Position numbers and translations under genes: made by a program. Positions 42,860-51,460 of a stretch of DNA of 64,000 bases are shown here, in pieces. The notes under the pieces were generated by a model, which was given only the letters and a program-made list of their open reading frames with translations, did no database searches and was not told the DNA's origin. The DNA is taken from positions 28,734 through 92,733 of the forward strand of contig JASMDC010000012.1 of assembly GCA_030753015.1 (NCBI GenBank), given 5' to 3'. Source of the DNA: Candidatus Undinarchaeales archaeon. Its GTDB lineage: Archaea > SpSt-1190 > JASMDC01. Numbering within the stretch: position 1 is the first letter of the stretch; each line of letters opens with the position of its first letter.

Positions 42860-44268
42860 CGACCACCCTCCACCGCCGACATGGCGCGCACGAGCGTTCC
42901 TTCGTCGAAGGGTCTGCCATGGAGCTGGACTGCAGTGGGGAGGCCCTTATGCTCGCCCACTGGAACCGTTCCAGCACACACGCCAGCTAGGTTCGCGGAC
43001 ACTGTCATGACGTCCATGAGGTACATGGAAACGGGATCGTCCACGAGTTCACCGAGCTTCCAAGGGAGGCAGGGCATTGTGGCCCCTAGGAGCACGTCCG
43101 CCTTCTCTAACCGGTCGAGGAACTCCTGCCGGAGGACCGACCGTGCTCGCAGCGCTCGCGTGTACCAGGCATCCCGGTGCTCGCGCATGGTGACATAAGT
43201 GCCCAACAGTACACGACGCTTCACCTCTCTGCCGAAGGCCTGGGACCTTGTGCGGCTCACCGAAACCTCCAATCCATCGAGGTCAGCGTCTCCACGATGG
43301 CCGTATCGGAAACCATCGAACTTGGCCATAGCCGACGAGAACTCGGAGAACATGACAACGTAGTACATGGGGACAGCGTACCTGACCGATGGGATGGTGA
43401 GCTCAACGAGCTCGGCACCTGCCTTCTCGAGACGACGGCCGGCCTTCTTGATCGCCCGTGCTATCGGAGCGTCCACGCCATCGATGAACTCTTTTACCAA
43501 TCCCACCCGGAGACCATCTGCATCACCGGTGGCCGCGGTTGTGTAGTCCGTTCCGGGCTCGCTCGTTACACAGTCCGCAGGATCAGCCCCCGATAGTACC
43601 GAGAGGAGCAGAGCGGCCCCGAACACATCGGAGGCCACGGGGCCGGGGCCCTCCAAGCTCATGGCCATGTCGCTCATACCGTACCGCGATACCAATCCAT
43701 AGGTGGGCTTGATACCGACAGCACCGCAGAAGGCAGCGGGGCAGCGGATGGAGCCGCCCGTGTCCGTTCCCACGGAGAGGTCCGCAAGACCGCCCCCTAC
43801 TGAGGCGCATGAGCCCGAGGATGAGCCGCCCGGGACACGCTTTGGATCACGAGGATTAAGTGTGGGGCCGAAGGCAGACGTCTCTCCCGAGGAGCCGCAT
43901 GCGAACTCGTCCATATTCGCCTTGCCCAGGATAATGGCCCCCGCGTCACGGATGTGCTTTGTAACGGTGGCGTCGTAGGGTGCCACATAGTCGGCGAGCA
44001 TGCGCGAAGCGCAAGTCATCTGTAGACCGCGGACGGCGATGTTGTCCTTCAGCGAGATGCCGAGGCCCGCCATGGGGCCGGGATCGCGTCCTGCTGCGAT
44101 GGTCTTATCGATAGCTACGGCAGCAGCTCGTGCACCCCGCTCGTCCACTGTAATGTAGGCATTGAGCTCACTGACCTTGATGGTTTCTAAAAGCCCCTCT
44201 ACACGTTCCGCAGCTGTGACAGAGCCATTGTGTACCCCCTCTAGCCACTCACGCGTTCCCTCGACCAC
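42856..44268 (-). CDS. gatA: Asp/Glu-tRNA amidotransferase subunit A
   Basis: 470 aa from GTG 44268, 11 nt after gatC and preceded by GAGG; the longer frame is antisense-like overlap with gatC. The amidase triad is visible: Lys in GISLKDNIAV, and the two serines in GGSSSGSCASV and GTDTGGSIRCPAA. It releases ammonia from glutamine or asparagine for GatB. The length and motifs are normal. Confidence 0.96.
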   Translation of the reverse strand: MVEGTREWLEGVHNGSVTAAERVEGLLETIKVSELNAYITVDERGARAAAVAIDKTIAAGRDPGPMAGLGISLKDNIAVRGLQMTCASRMLADYVAPYDATVTKHIRDAGAIILGKANMDEFACGSSGETSAFGPTLNPRDPKRVPGGSSSGSCASVGGGLADLSVGTDTGGSIRCPAAFCGAVGIKPTYGLVSRYGMSDMAMSLEGPGPVASDVFGAALLLSVLSGADPADCVTSEPGTDYTTAATGDADGLRVGLVKEFIDGVDAPIARAIKKAGRRLEKAGAELVELTIPSVRYAVPMYYVVMFSEFSSAMAKFDGFRYGHRGDADLDGLEVSVSRTRSQAFGREVKRRVLLGTYVTMREHRDAWYTRALRARSVLRQEFLDRLEKADVLLGATMPCLPWKLGELVDDPVSMYLMDVMTVSANLAGVCAGTVPVGEHKGLPTAVQLHGRPFDEGTLVRAMSAVEGGR

Positions 44269-44278
44269 AGTCCAGCCT

Positions 44279-44584
44279 CTATAGGTTCTTGGGGACCACG
44301 ACGTGGCCGGCGGCGAACCGCGGGGCTTGGCCTTGGATGTCCTTAACACCCTCGAAACGGCTCGGTTCGCGATCTTCACGGAGGGCATTTCGACGCCCGC
44401 TCACTTCGTGCGTCTCCTCGGCAGCGTCCTCCCCGATCTCCTCTAGTATGGAGAACTGGTTAAGGATGGCCAGGAGGTCACGCTGAATCGTGGCACGCTC
44501 CTCATCATCGAGAGCGAGACGTGAAAGTATGCCAATCCTATCCAGGTCAAGCTCGATGTCGGGCGCGGGCACGGCGGGGCGCAC
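44279..44584 (-). CDS. gatC: Asp/Glu-tRNA amidotransferase subunit C
   Basis: 101 aa from a GTG at 44584 (MRPAVPAPDIELDLDRIGIL), about 12-22 nt after a TATA-like AATATTTTTAAGTG, so leaderless. The GatC helix pattern is IGILSRLALDDEERATIQRD, LLAILNQFSILEEI, followed by the wrapping tail RFEGVKDIQGQAPRFAAGHV and the end VPKNL. It clamps GatA to GatB. The gene order C-A-B reads leftward. Confidence 0.9.
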   Translation of the reverse strand: MRPAVPAPDIELDLDRIGILSRLALDDEERATIQRDLLAILNQFSILEEIGEDAAEETHEVSGRRNALREDREPSRFEGVKDIQGQAPRFAAGHVVVPKNL

Positions 44585-44594
44585 GATGGCATCA

Positions 44595-44606
44595 CTTAAA
44601 AATATT
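44595..44606. promoter_or_regulatory. shared TATA region of gatC and the divergent membrane-protein gene
   Basis: CTTAAAAATATT is TATA-like on both strands. It lies just upstream of the leftward gatC GTG (44584) and about 19-30 nt before the rightward GTG at 44625. It supports short leaders for both genes and argues against the longer rightward frame from 44490. Confidence 0.5.
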
Positions 44607-44624
44607 CCGGCGCCCCGTGGAACC

Positions 44625-45029
44625 GTGACACCGCTCGATAGCGTGGCAGTTGGTCTCTTCTTCTTGGACCTCGTGCTCGATGGCCTCACCACCAAGATCG
44701 TGTTCATCCTCGGGCGAGAGCGTCTTGAGGGAGATGAGAGCGGACTTCTCCACCTCGAACGGAATCCTTTCGCACGAAGCCTCATGGGTCTGGTGGGTGT
44801 GGACCGCATGCTCGTGGCCTCCCGTGTGCTGGGCGCAGTGGCCGCTGTGGCGCTCGTTTCACTGGATGGGACTACGTTCTTGCTTGGACTGGCAGCAGCC
44901 TACGCAATCGTTCCGGTGTGGAACCTCACGGTCATCCTCCATTATTTGGACGAGCCGGAGTACCTCAAGACGCGGGTACCGGCCGGAGTACACGTACGCT
45001 GGTGCCTTCGATGCGCCTCGGGCCGCTAA
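44625..45029 (+). CDS. DUF5658-like small membrane protein
   Basis: 134 aa from GTG. Four hydrophobic stretches, beginning VAVGLFFLDLVLDGLTTKIV. The motifs D..TT and E-NP (LLHLERNPFARSLMGLVG) resemble the DUF5658 family; this is from memory. The tail ends in WCLRCASGR with two cysteines. The function is unknown. Confidence 0.6.
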   Translation: MTPLDSVAVGLFFLDLVLDGLTTKIVFILGRERLEGDESGLLHLERNPFARSLMGLVGVDRMLVASRVLGAVAAVALVSLDGTTFLLGLAAAYAIVPVWNLTVILHYLDEPEYLKTRVPAGVHVRWCLRCASGR

Positions 45030-45071
45030 ATCGGTACGTTTAAATGCCCTCGTGTCGTACATACAGTTTCA

Positions 45072-45230
45072 ATGGGAGAGAAAGGCGTGGCCATCGGTTT
45101 CATCGACCGCCTAAACAAAAAGGTCCGAAAGACAAAGGACTATCGCGAAGGAATGGTCGAGAATAAGAAGTCAGCTGAGGAAACGGCCGCGTTGCTCAAC
45201 GTCCTCCGAGAACTCGACGAGGACGAGTGA
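45072..45230 (+). CDS. 52-residue charged protein
   Basis: A short frame, MGEKGVAIGFIDRLNKKVRK and on to ELDEDE. A TATA-like GTTTAAATGC about 30 nt upstream supports it as a gene. It is basic at the N-terminal half, acidic at the end, and helical. No family is recognised; it sits between two other small genes in the same direction. Confidence 0.5.
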   Translation: MGEKGVAIGFIDRLNKKVRKTKDYREGMVENKKSAEETAALLNVLRELDEDE

Positions 45231-45255
45231 GCACTTCCGGGACGGGGAGTCCATC

Positions 45256-45693
45256 GTGGTGCTCGACGAGACCACTCTGCGCGCACGTGCTCACGCCTAC
45301 TTCGTGGCATGTGCCATGACGTCACAGAACGAAGGCCTGTGTACTTCTACATTCGATGCCCTTTTAAGGTCATTCCTCCAGAGCGAGGAGCGTGATGAGC
45401 TCCTGCGGGCGGCCATCGTCACCATCAACATCTATGTGGACACGGGTTCTGAGCATGACTTGTTAACAACGAACCTACCACCACGTGAGCTACTGCACGA
45501 CCATCTCCAGGATGCACTTGAGAGCCATGAGCGCGACATGCTGGATGATGAGGATTGGGACAACCTGCTCCTCTTTCTCGAGGCGAAACTCTTCCATGCG
45601 AACATACTTGTGAGCCCCGCTCTCCAGTCCCATTCGAACCTGGACCTGATGCAGGTCGATCCGCTGATGTTCGAGCTCGAGCATCTCTTCTAG
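45256..45693 (+). CDS. unknown small acidic protein
   Basis: 145 aa from GTG (GGGGAG a few bases upstream; a second GTG follows at once). It is soluble and helical, rich in Leu, Glu, Asp and His, with YFVACAMTSQNEGLC and ANILVSPALQSHSNLDL segments. No known motif. It is 25 nt after the 52-residue gene. Confidence 0.6.
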   Translation: MVLDETTLRARAHAYFVACAMTSQNEGLCTSTFDALLRSFLQSEERDELLRAAIVTINIYVDTGSEHDLLTTNLPPRELLHDHLQDALESHERDMLDDEDWDNLLLFLEAKLFHANILVSPALQSHSNLDLMQVDPLMFELEHLF

Positions 45694-45767
45694 TGGATCT
45701 CTCCAGACGCTCCCGAAACCCATTCTGTTAGTACGGAGTCGTCCTTTCCAAGGCCAAGAACGGGCGC

Positions 45768-47447
45768 TTAGGCGGTTCTGACATTCGCCGCGTCCTTGAG
45801 GTCCTGCTCTTTAATAGCCCATTCTCGCAGCTTGAACTTCTGTACCTTGCCAGAAGCGGTCATTGGGTACTCCTCCAAGAAGAAGAAGTACTTCGGAATC
45901 TTGTGGCGAGCGATGCGGTCCATAGAGTACTCACGCAGCTCACCTTCGGTAAGTTCCTGGCCCTCAGCGGTAATGATGGCGCAGGCCACCTGTTCACCGT
46001 ACTTTACGTCCGGTACGCCGAACACCTGCACATCCTTGACCTTGTCGTGTGTGTAGTAGAACTCCTCGATCTCCCGGGGAAAGATGTTCTCACCACCACG
46101 GATGATCATGTTCTTGATGCGGCCGGTGATCTTGCAGTACCCGGCCTCGTCCATGGTGGCAAGGTCGCCCGTGTGGAGCCAACCTTCGGCGTCTATGGTA
46201 TTGGCCGTGGCGTCCTCCATCTTATAGTACCCCTTCATGACCAGATAACCCCTTGTGCACAGTTCGCCCTGGACGCTCCGGGGCACCTCCGCGCCGGTCT
46301 CTGTGTCCACGATCTTGACATCCACGTCTGGAAGGGCCCGGCCAACCGTCTCCACGCGCAGCTTGACAGGGTCCTTGGTGCGGGTCTGGGTGATGACCGG
46401 CGACGCCTCGGTCTGGCCATAAGCGATGGTTATCTCGGTCATGTTCATCTTGTCCATCACCTGCTTCATGACCTCGAGGGGGCAGGGTGCCCCCGCCATG
46501 ATGCCCGTGCGCAATGAGGAGACGTCGTACTTCGCGAAGTCCGGGTGGTTAAGCTCCATGATGAACATGGTGGGCACGCCCACCAGTATGGTGCACTGCG
46601 CCTTGGACACGGCCTCGAGCACCTCCTTGGGATTGAAAGTAACGATAGGGATCATTGTGACGGCATAGCAGACGCAGTTGAGCGTGGACAGCACGCACCC
46701 GAAGCAGTGGAAGAACGGGACTGGGATGCACATGCGCTCCTGCCCCTCTTTGAGGTCCATGCAGGCACCCACGTTGTACGCGTTGTTGACGATGTTGAAG
46801 TGGGTGAGCATCACGCCCTTGGGGAATCCTGTAGTGCCCGAGGTGTACTGCATGTTGATGGTCTCGTTCGGATCGCAGCTGGACTGGACAATGGCCAGTT
46901 CCTCGTCAGTGACATCCTTCCCGAGATCCTCGAGAACCGAGAAGTTGAACATACCGTCCGGCCTCCCCTCACCCATGTACAGGACGTTCTTGAGGTATGG
47001 GATCTTGCTGCATGAGAGCCTCCCGGGCTCAGAGTCCTTCAGCTCGGGGATCACCATATTGATGGTCTCGATGTAGTCGCAGTCACGGAACCTGTCGATG
47101 AGGAAGAGGGTGGTCGCATCGGACTGCTTGAGGATGTACTCGAGCTCGTGTGCCTTGTAGCTCGTGTTGACCGTGACCAGGATGGCACCGATCTTACCGG
47201 TGGCGAACTGGAGGATGACCCACTCAGGTATATTCGTGGCCCAGATAGCCACATGGTCCCCCTTCTTTATACCTAGTCGCAGCAGGCCTTTGGCGACGAT
47301 GTTGCACTTCTCGCGAAACTGAGCGTAAGTGTAGCGCAGGTCCCGGTCCGCGTAGACCAAGGCTTCCGTGTCCGGGTAATTGGTTGCGGTCCTGTCCAGC
47401 AGGTCGCCGACGGTGATCTTCATTTCGGATGACAATGCACGTTCCAC
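45768..47447 (-). CDS. AMP-dependent acyl-CoA synthetase/ligase
   Basis: 559 aa. The ATP/AMP motif is QYTSGTTGFPKGVML, with further ANL-family blocks ITIAYGQTEASPVITQ, GWLHTGDLATMDEAGYCKITGR and the catalytic Lys in TASGKVQKFKLRE. It resembles medium/long-chain fatty acyl-CoA synthetases. A TATA-like GATTTAAAAAC about 25-35 nt before the GTG supports this start; ATG 47423 is an alternative. No beta-oxidation genes are nearby, so the acid activated is uncertain. Confidence 0.93.
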   Translation of the reverse strand: MERALSSEMKITVGDLLDRTATNYPDTEALVYADRDLRYTYAQFREKCNIVAKGLLRLGIKKGDHVAIWATNIPEWVILQFATGKIGAILVTVNTSYKAHELEYILKQSDATTLFLIDRFRDCDYIETINMVIPELKDSEPGRLSCSKIPYLKNVLYMGEGRPDGMFNFSVLEDLGKDVTDEELAIVQSSCDPNETINMQYTSGTTGFPKGVMLTHFNIVNNAYNVGACMDLKEGQERMCIPVPFFHCFGCVLSTLNCVCYAVTMIPIVTFNPKEVLEAVSKAQCTILVGVPTMFIMELNHPDFAKYDVSSLRTGIMAGAPCPLEVMKQVMDKMNMTEITIAYGQTEASPVITQTRTKDPVKLRVETVGRALPDVDVKIVDTETGAEVPRSVQGELCTRGYLVMKGYYKMEDATANTIDAEGWLHTGDLATMDEAGYCKITGRIKNMIIRGGENIFPREIEEFYYTHDKVKDVQVFGVPDVKYGEQVACAIITAEGQELTEGELREYSMDRIARHKIPKYFFFLEEYPMTASGKVQKFKLREWAIKEQDLKDAANVRTA

Positions 47448-47722
47448 TCCATTACGTGCCTTTTGAAATTGTTTTTAAATCTTGGCTTGATAGTTTTAAA
47501 AGACTAAGACATAAGGCACTATTCCCTAAGAATACTAGGGATTACTCATCTGATATGATAAAGTTTTAACAACGGGAAATGTACAAATGGCAACATGCCA
47601 GTCCGCTCACTCACTCCATCTTCCCTCTCAGACATACTCACCTTCTCCCTCTTCAGCAGCATGGGGACGACCTGCAAAACCTTTTTAACCATCGGCCTGG
47701 CAGCTGGCGACAGGTTAACAAC

Positions 47723-48376
47723 ATGCGCATCATCATGCTCGGCCCCCCCGGGGCAGGAAAAGGCACCTATGCCAAGCGGCTCGTCCAGAGGTTCGACATC
47801 CCCCAGATCTCCACGGGGGACATCCTCCGCGCCGCGGTAAAGGAGGGCTCGGAACTTGGGAAGAAGGCCAAGTCATTCATGGACTCCGGTTCCCTTGTCC
47901 CTGACGACCTCATCATGGATATAATCCGTGAGAGGATATCTCAGGACGACTGCGGATCCGGCTTCATCTTCGATGGCTTCCCCCGCACCATCCCTCAGGC
48001 TGAGTCTCTCAGTGTGCTCCTGAAGGAGCTGAACATCCGACTCAATGCCGTGGTCAATGTGGACCTCGCTGATGATATCCTCGTCCGTCGGCTAACCAGT
48101 CGCCGAACATGTGCCAAGTGCGGCGAGATCTTCAACGTGCTGAGCATGCCCCCAAAGGTCGAGGGTGTGTGCGACAAGTGCGGTGGAGAGCTGATGCAGC
48201 GGGACGATGAGAAAGAGGACACTATCCGCCACCGTCTCGAGGTGTACAAGGAGGAGACGTACCCTCTCATCGCCTTTTACAAGGATTCCGGATTGCTCAA
48301 GAGCATCGCGCCCGAGGCTGACGGTTCCGTCGAAGCCAACGTGGCCGCGATCCTCAAAGCACTCGGTACTGAGTGA
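47723..48376 (+). CDS. adk: adenylate kinase with zinc-binding lid
   Basis: 217 aa from MRIIMLGPPGAGKGTYAKRL; the longer frame from 47579 is rejected because CTTTTTAACC (about 47680) looks like its TATA box. The P-loop is GPPGAGKGT, the AMP site QISTGDILRAAV, and FIFDGFPRTIPQAE is conserved. The lid carries four zinc cysteines (CAKCGEIF and CDKCGGEL). It is the long bacterial-type Adk, not the archaeal AdkA type. It converts ATP + AMP to 2 ADP. Confidence 0.96.
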   Translation: MRIIMLGPPGAGKGTYAKRLVQRFDIPQISTGDILRAAVKEGSELGKKAKSFMDSGSLVPDDLIMDIIRERISQDDCGSGFIFDGFPRTIPQAESLSVLLKELNIRLNAVVNVDLADDILVRRLTSRRTCAKCGEIFNVLSMPPKVEGVCDKCGGELMQRDDEKEDTIRHRLEVYKEETYPLIAFYKDSGLLKSIAPEADGSVEANVAAILKALGTE

Positions 48377-48385
48377 ACAATGGGC

Positions 48386-48414
48386 GCCGCGTCCCCCGTT
48401 CTGGGGGGCGCGGC
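48386..48414 (+). terminator. hairpin after adk
   Basis: GCCGCGTCCCCC (48386-48397) pairs with GGGGGGCGCGGC (48403-48414), 12 bp with one G-T pair and a 5-nt loop. It is 10 nt past the adk stop and before the promoter of the next gene. No T-run follows immediately. Confidence 0.55.
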
Positions 48415-48486
48415 AGCGGCATATACCGGACGAATCTTTAAAAACGATCAGCGTTCCTTACTAATCTACCCCCCCCGGTGGTTTCA

Positions 48487-50538
48487 ATGGAACGATTCAA
48501 CGAGTTATACCTCCGTTTCAAGCCCGAGATAACACTTGCGGCCATTGTCCTTGTGTTCAGTACACTGCTATCCCTCACCTTCCATATAGGAACGGATGTC
48601 GCTGCACTGGAAACGGGAATAGTGGCGCACGCACCCCCAGCGGCCCCGGAGCCGCCCCCTGTGACCAATGCACCTGTGGTCCAGCCACCCACTGAGTCGG
48701 TCATCATCGATCCGACCCTGTCTACAGAGCAACCAATCGAGGAACCGGTCGAAGAGGACGTGCCTGTCGAGGAGGCTCCCGCGCCCACTCCCGCCCCGGA
48801 CATCGACACCGATGCCGAGGACGCTGATGTGCTCGTTACCGAGGAGGTGTACGGCACTATCGACGGTGACACGTTCACCATCGATCGAAGTGATGGTAGG
48901 GTGCGCATCAGGAACGAAGGCACCCGTGACCGTATCTGGGACATCAATCTTTACATCGAGGACCAGGAGAATACGTCCTTCGAGGTCGATGTCGTGCATG
49001 TGCCGGAGCTCAAACCCGGGGCACAGGAAGAGCTCTCCTACGAAGTCACCCTCGATGAGAGCCCCATCATCGTGGAGGAGTCCTACGACGCCGATGCGGA
49101 CATGAAGGGCACCCAGGCTTACATGGTGTACGGTGACGAAACGACCTTCGAGCTCACCATCACTCTCACCAATCCCCAAGAGTTCCCCCTGGAGGTCGAC
49201 CTTACCAAGCCCGCCCCTGAGGGGATGGCCTCGGTGCGCCTCGACGCTTCGTCCGGTGAAGCGTACTACGATGAGGAAAAGCGGCTCTTCACCTGGAAAG
49301 GCTCAATGGAGCCTAACGAGACCGTCGATCTCACTCTGGCCGGGAAGATCAGCGTTGACAATGAGGAAGTTTTCACAATGGAGCCCGGCACCCTATCAGT
49401 CACTGCTGAGGGCCTTTTCTCACACATGAAGCTGGTCCGGAGCGAGGGGATGTCCTCCAACAGGTTCGCGATCGACAAGAGGCAGGATGCCAAGAATCCC
49501 GACAAATGGTACGTCACCGTGTTCCTCAAGAACCTCTCGGAGTTCGACTGCCGAGTGAACCAGGTGGACATCCACGAGAACGGGATGGAGGCCGGTCTCC
49601 TCGAGCGGTTCATGCCTGACGAGCTCCTTGAGCCCGGGGCCACGTGGGAAGCGGACTTCGTGGTCCGGTCGGAGGACGTGCCTGCTCTCGGTCACAGGAC
49701 GAGCATTACGATGCTCCCCGGTATCGTCACACGCCAGAAGGGTGAGTTCAAGTTCGGAGGGCTCGAGGTCGATGTGGCGCGCGCTACCATCAGCAAGGAG
49801 CTTGATCGTGCTGTCCTCAAGCTCGGTGAGAAGGAGAAGGTGGGTGTTGTCATCTTCGTGGAGAGCCTGGGACCGGCAACCATCCACTCGATAACTGTGG
49901 AGGACGAGGTCCCCGCCGGGTTCGACATCCGTGATATCAAGGTGGAGTTCGAGGACCACACTATCCGCAAGGACATAACCTCGGACACCACCCGCAAAAA
50001 GGGTGATGGTAAGATCACCTTCATCGTGGATGATATCGAAGAGGCCTTCGGTAAGGACATGGAGCGTGGTGATTTCTTCGAGATCACGTACGAGCTCCTC
50101 TCGACAGGCGCCATCGAGGGTACGTACGAGACCGATATCTGGGGACACGCGAACACGGACCCCGCCGGCACTCCCATCCCACTGGAAGCTGTGGAGGAGG
50201 TACCGCTCATGAAGGTCACCAAGGGCCTTCAGGGTATCTTCATGAGCAAGGACCTGGTCTCCACACTGCGGGACGATGAGATCAAGTTCGTCATCTACAT
50301 GAAGAACAAGGGTCATGTCCCCTTGGAGGGCCTCGTCATCAGGGACCTGTTCCCCGATGGCTTTGATCTGGTCAGCTCCTCAGAGGAGTACGAGATCGTC
50401 CACACGACAGAGAAGGGTGTGGTCGCACAGTGGACCGTGGACCGACTTGAGATTGACGCTGAGCACGAGCTCACGTACGTCCTCCGTGGCTCGGGGGACT
50501 ACAGCATTTCCGATGCTGTGGTCATGATTGGTGGATAG
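48487..50538 (+). CDS. membrane-anchored surface protein with DUF11-like beta repeats
   Basis: 683 aa (a GTG nine bases earlier is possible); TATA-like TCTTTAAAAACG near 48434-48445. One N-terminal helix (ITLAAIVLVFSTLLSLTFHI) is followed by a Pro/Glu-rich stalk (residues ~45-110). Repeated beta domains follow, with phrases like WDINLYIEDQENTSFEVDVV, EVPAGFDIRDIKVEFEDHT and LRDDEIKFVIYMKNKG, similar to DUF11/COG1361 repeats. The N-terminal helix probably anchors it outside the cell. The function is unknown. Confidence 0.78.
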   Translation: MERFNELYLRFKPEITLAAIVLVFSTLLSLTFHIGTDVAALETGIVAHAPPAAPEPPPVTNAPVVQPPTESVIIDPTLSTEQPIEEPVEEDVPVEEAPAPTPAPDIDTDAEDADVLVTEEVYGTIDGDTFTIDRSDGRVRIRNEGTRDRIWDINLYIEDQENTSFEVDVVHVPELKPGAQEELSYEVTLDESPIIVEESYDADADMKGTQAYMVYGDETTFELTITLTNPQEFPLEVDLTKPAPEGMASVRLDASSGEAYYDEEKRLFTWKGSMEPNETVDLTLAGKISVDNEEVFTMEPGTLSVTAEGLFSHMKLVRSEGMSSNRFAIDKRQDAKNPDKWYVTVFLKNLSEFDCRVNQVDIHENGMEAGLLERFMPDELLEPGATWEADFVVRSEDVPALGHRTSITMLPGIVTRQKGEFKFGGLEVDVARATISKELDRAVLKLGEKEKVGVVIFVESLGPATIHSITVEDEVPAGFDIRDIKVEFEDHTIRKDITSDTTRKKGDGKITFIVDDIEEAFGKDMERGDFFEITYELLSTGAIEGTYETDIWGHANTDPAGTPIPLEAVEEVPLMKVTKGLQGIFMSKDLVSTLRDDEIKFVIYMKNKGHVPLEGLVIRDLFPDGFDLVSSSEEYEIVHTTEKGVVAQWTVDRLEIDAEHELTYVLRGSGDYSISDAVVMIGG

Positions 50539-50541
50539 GGC

Positions 50542-50862
50542 CTAGCCCTTTCCCCCCTTTCCCTTCTTCTTCTTCTTCTTCTTCTTCTTCCCCCCTTTCT
50601 TCAGCAGTTCCTCCACACGCTTCTTTGTACCTTCGTCAAGGGCGGCCGGCTTGATGAGCTCATCAGCGGGCTTCACCTCGAAGGGTGACGTAGGTTTTTT
50701 GCCATACTTCTTGAGGAAATCAGCGATGCTCACGGTGATGCCCTGAGCGCACACTTCGCACAGTTTCGCTATCCGCTCGTCATGAGCGATGATACGCACC
50801 TGCTTCCGCTTCTTGCACACAGAGCAAATGCCTTCCTCGAACTGGAGGGAAATCCCGGCCAT
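50542..50862 (-). CDS. small CxxC zinc protein with poly-lysine tail
   Basis: 106 aa. The N-terminal zinc ribbon has CSVCKKRK and CEVCAQG, the middle is helical (LKKYGKKPTSPFEVKPADEL), and the end is a run of nine lysines plus Gly. The TATA-like stretch at 50886-50897 is shared with the divergent gene. Charge and zinc motif suggest binding to nucleic acid or ribosome; this is inference. Confidence 0.7.
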   Translation of the reverse strand: MAGISLQFEEGICSVCKKRKQVRIIAHDERIAKLCEVCAQGITVSIADFLKKYGKKPTSPFEVKPADELIKPAALDEGTKKRVEELLKKGGKKKKKKKKKGKGGKG

Positions 50863-50920
50863 GGTAACTTATCGCCTTCAGTGAAAAGCTTAAGTGTTTA
50901 TCAGCCGGTCCCGTGCATCA

Positions 50921-51451
50921 ATGGGCGCAGGCTTTATCGAGGTGGCACTCAAGCCCAAGAGTGAAAGCCGGTTCTTCCAGGACTTCCGTTCGCGTGTGAA
51001 GAACCTCTTCTTCGTTGCAGGAAAGTACGACCTGTTCGTGGAGGTGAACATCGGGGACATGGCAGAGCTCCTCGACTTCCTCCATGAGGTCCAGCATCAG
51101 GAGTACGTGATACGTTCACGTGTATCCTTGGTGCTCAAGGTGCTCAAGGATGAGGAGCGGACCTTAAAGGACCTATCCGAGGAGGAGAAGGACGGGATGT
51201 TCAATGAATCGATCCACGCGTTCATCGGCATCCATTCCAAGGATGGCTGTGCTGCCGCGACCGTCAAGGACCTGCCTGATATCAAGCGGCTGTTCACCAT
51301 CCGCGGCCATCATGAGATGCTCGCCTACCTCATGTGCGCGAACATGTCGGACGTACTGCATAACCTAATGGAGATCCGTACTAAGCATGCTGTCAGCGAC
51401 ACACAGACGTACTTCATCCTCCGTGCAGAGCGGGCACCGCAATTCGTATAG
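50921..51451 (+). CDS. stand-alone protein with two RAM/Lrp-type ligand domains
   Basis: 176 aa from MGAGFIEVALKPKSESRF; the longer frame crosses the promoter TATA. Two beta-alpha-beta repeats are visible: FIEVALKPKSESRFF, FVAGKYDLFVEVNIGDMAEL and then FIGIHSKDGCAAATVKDL, FTIRGHHEMLAYLMCANMSD. The G-YD/HE pattern is that of the Lrp/AsnC ligand-binding fold. No DNA-binding domain is present, so it may sense a small molecule and act on a partner. Confidence 0.78.
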   Translation: MGAGFIEVALKPKSESRFFQDFRSRVKNLFFVAGKYDLFVEVNIGDMAELLDFLHEVQHQEYVIRSRVSLVLKVLKDEERTLKDLSEEEKDGMFNESIHAFIGIHSKDGCAAATVKDLPDIKRLFTIRGHHEMLAYLMCANMSDVLHNLMEIRTKHAVSDTQTYFILRAERAPQFV

Positions 51452-51460
51452 TCGAACTGC

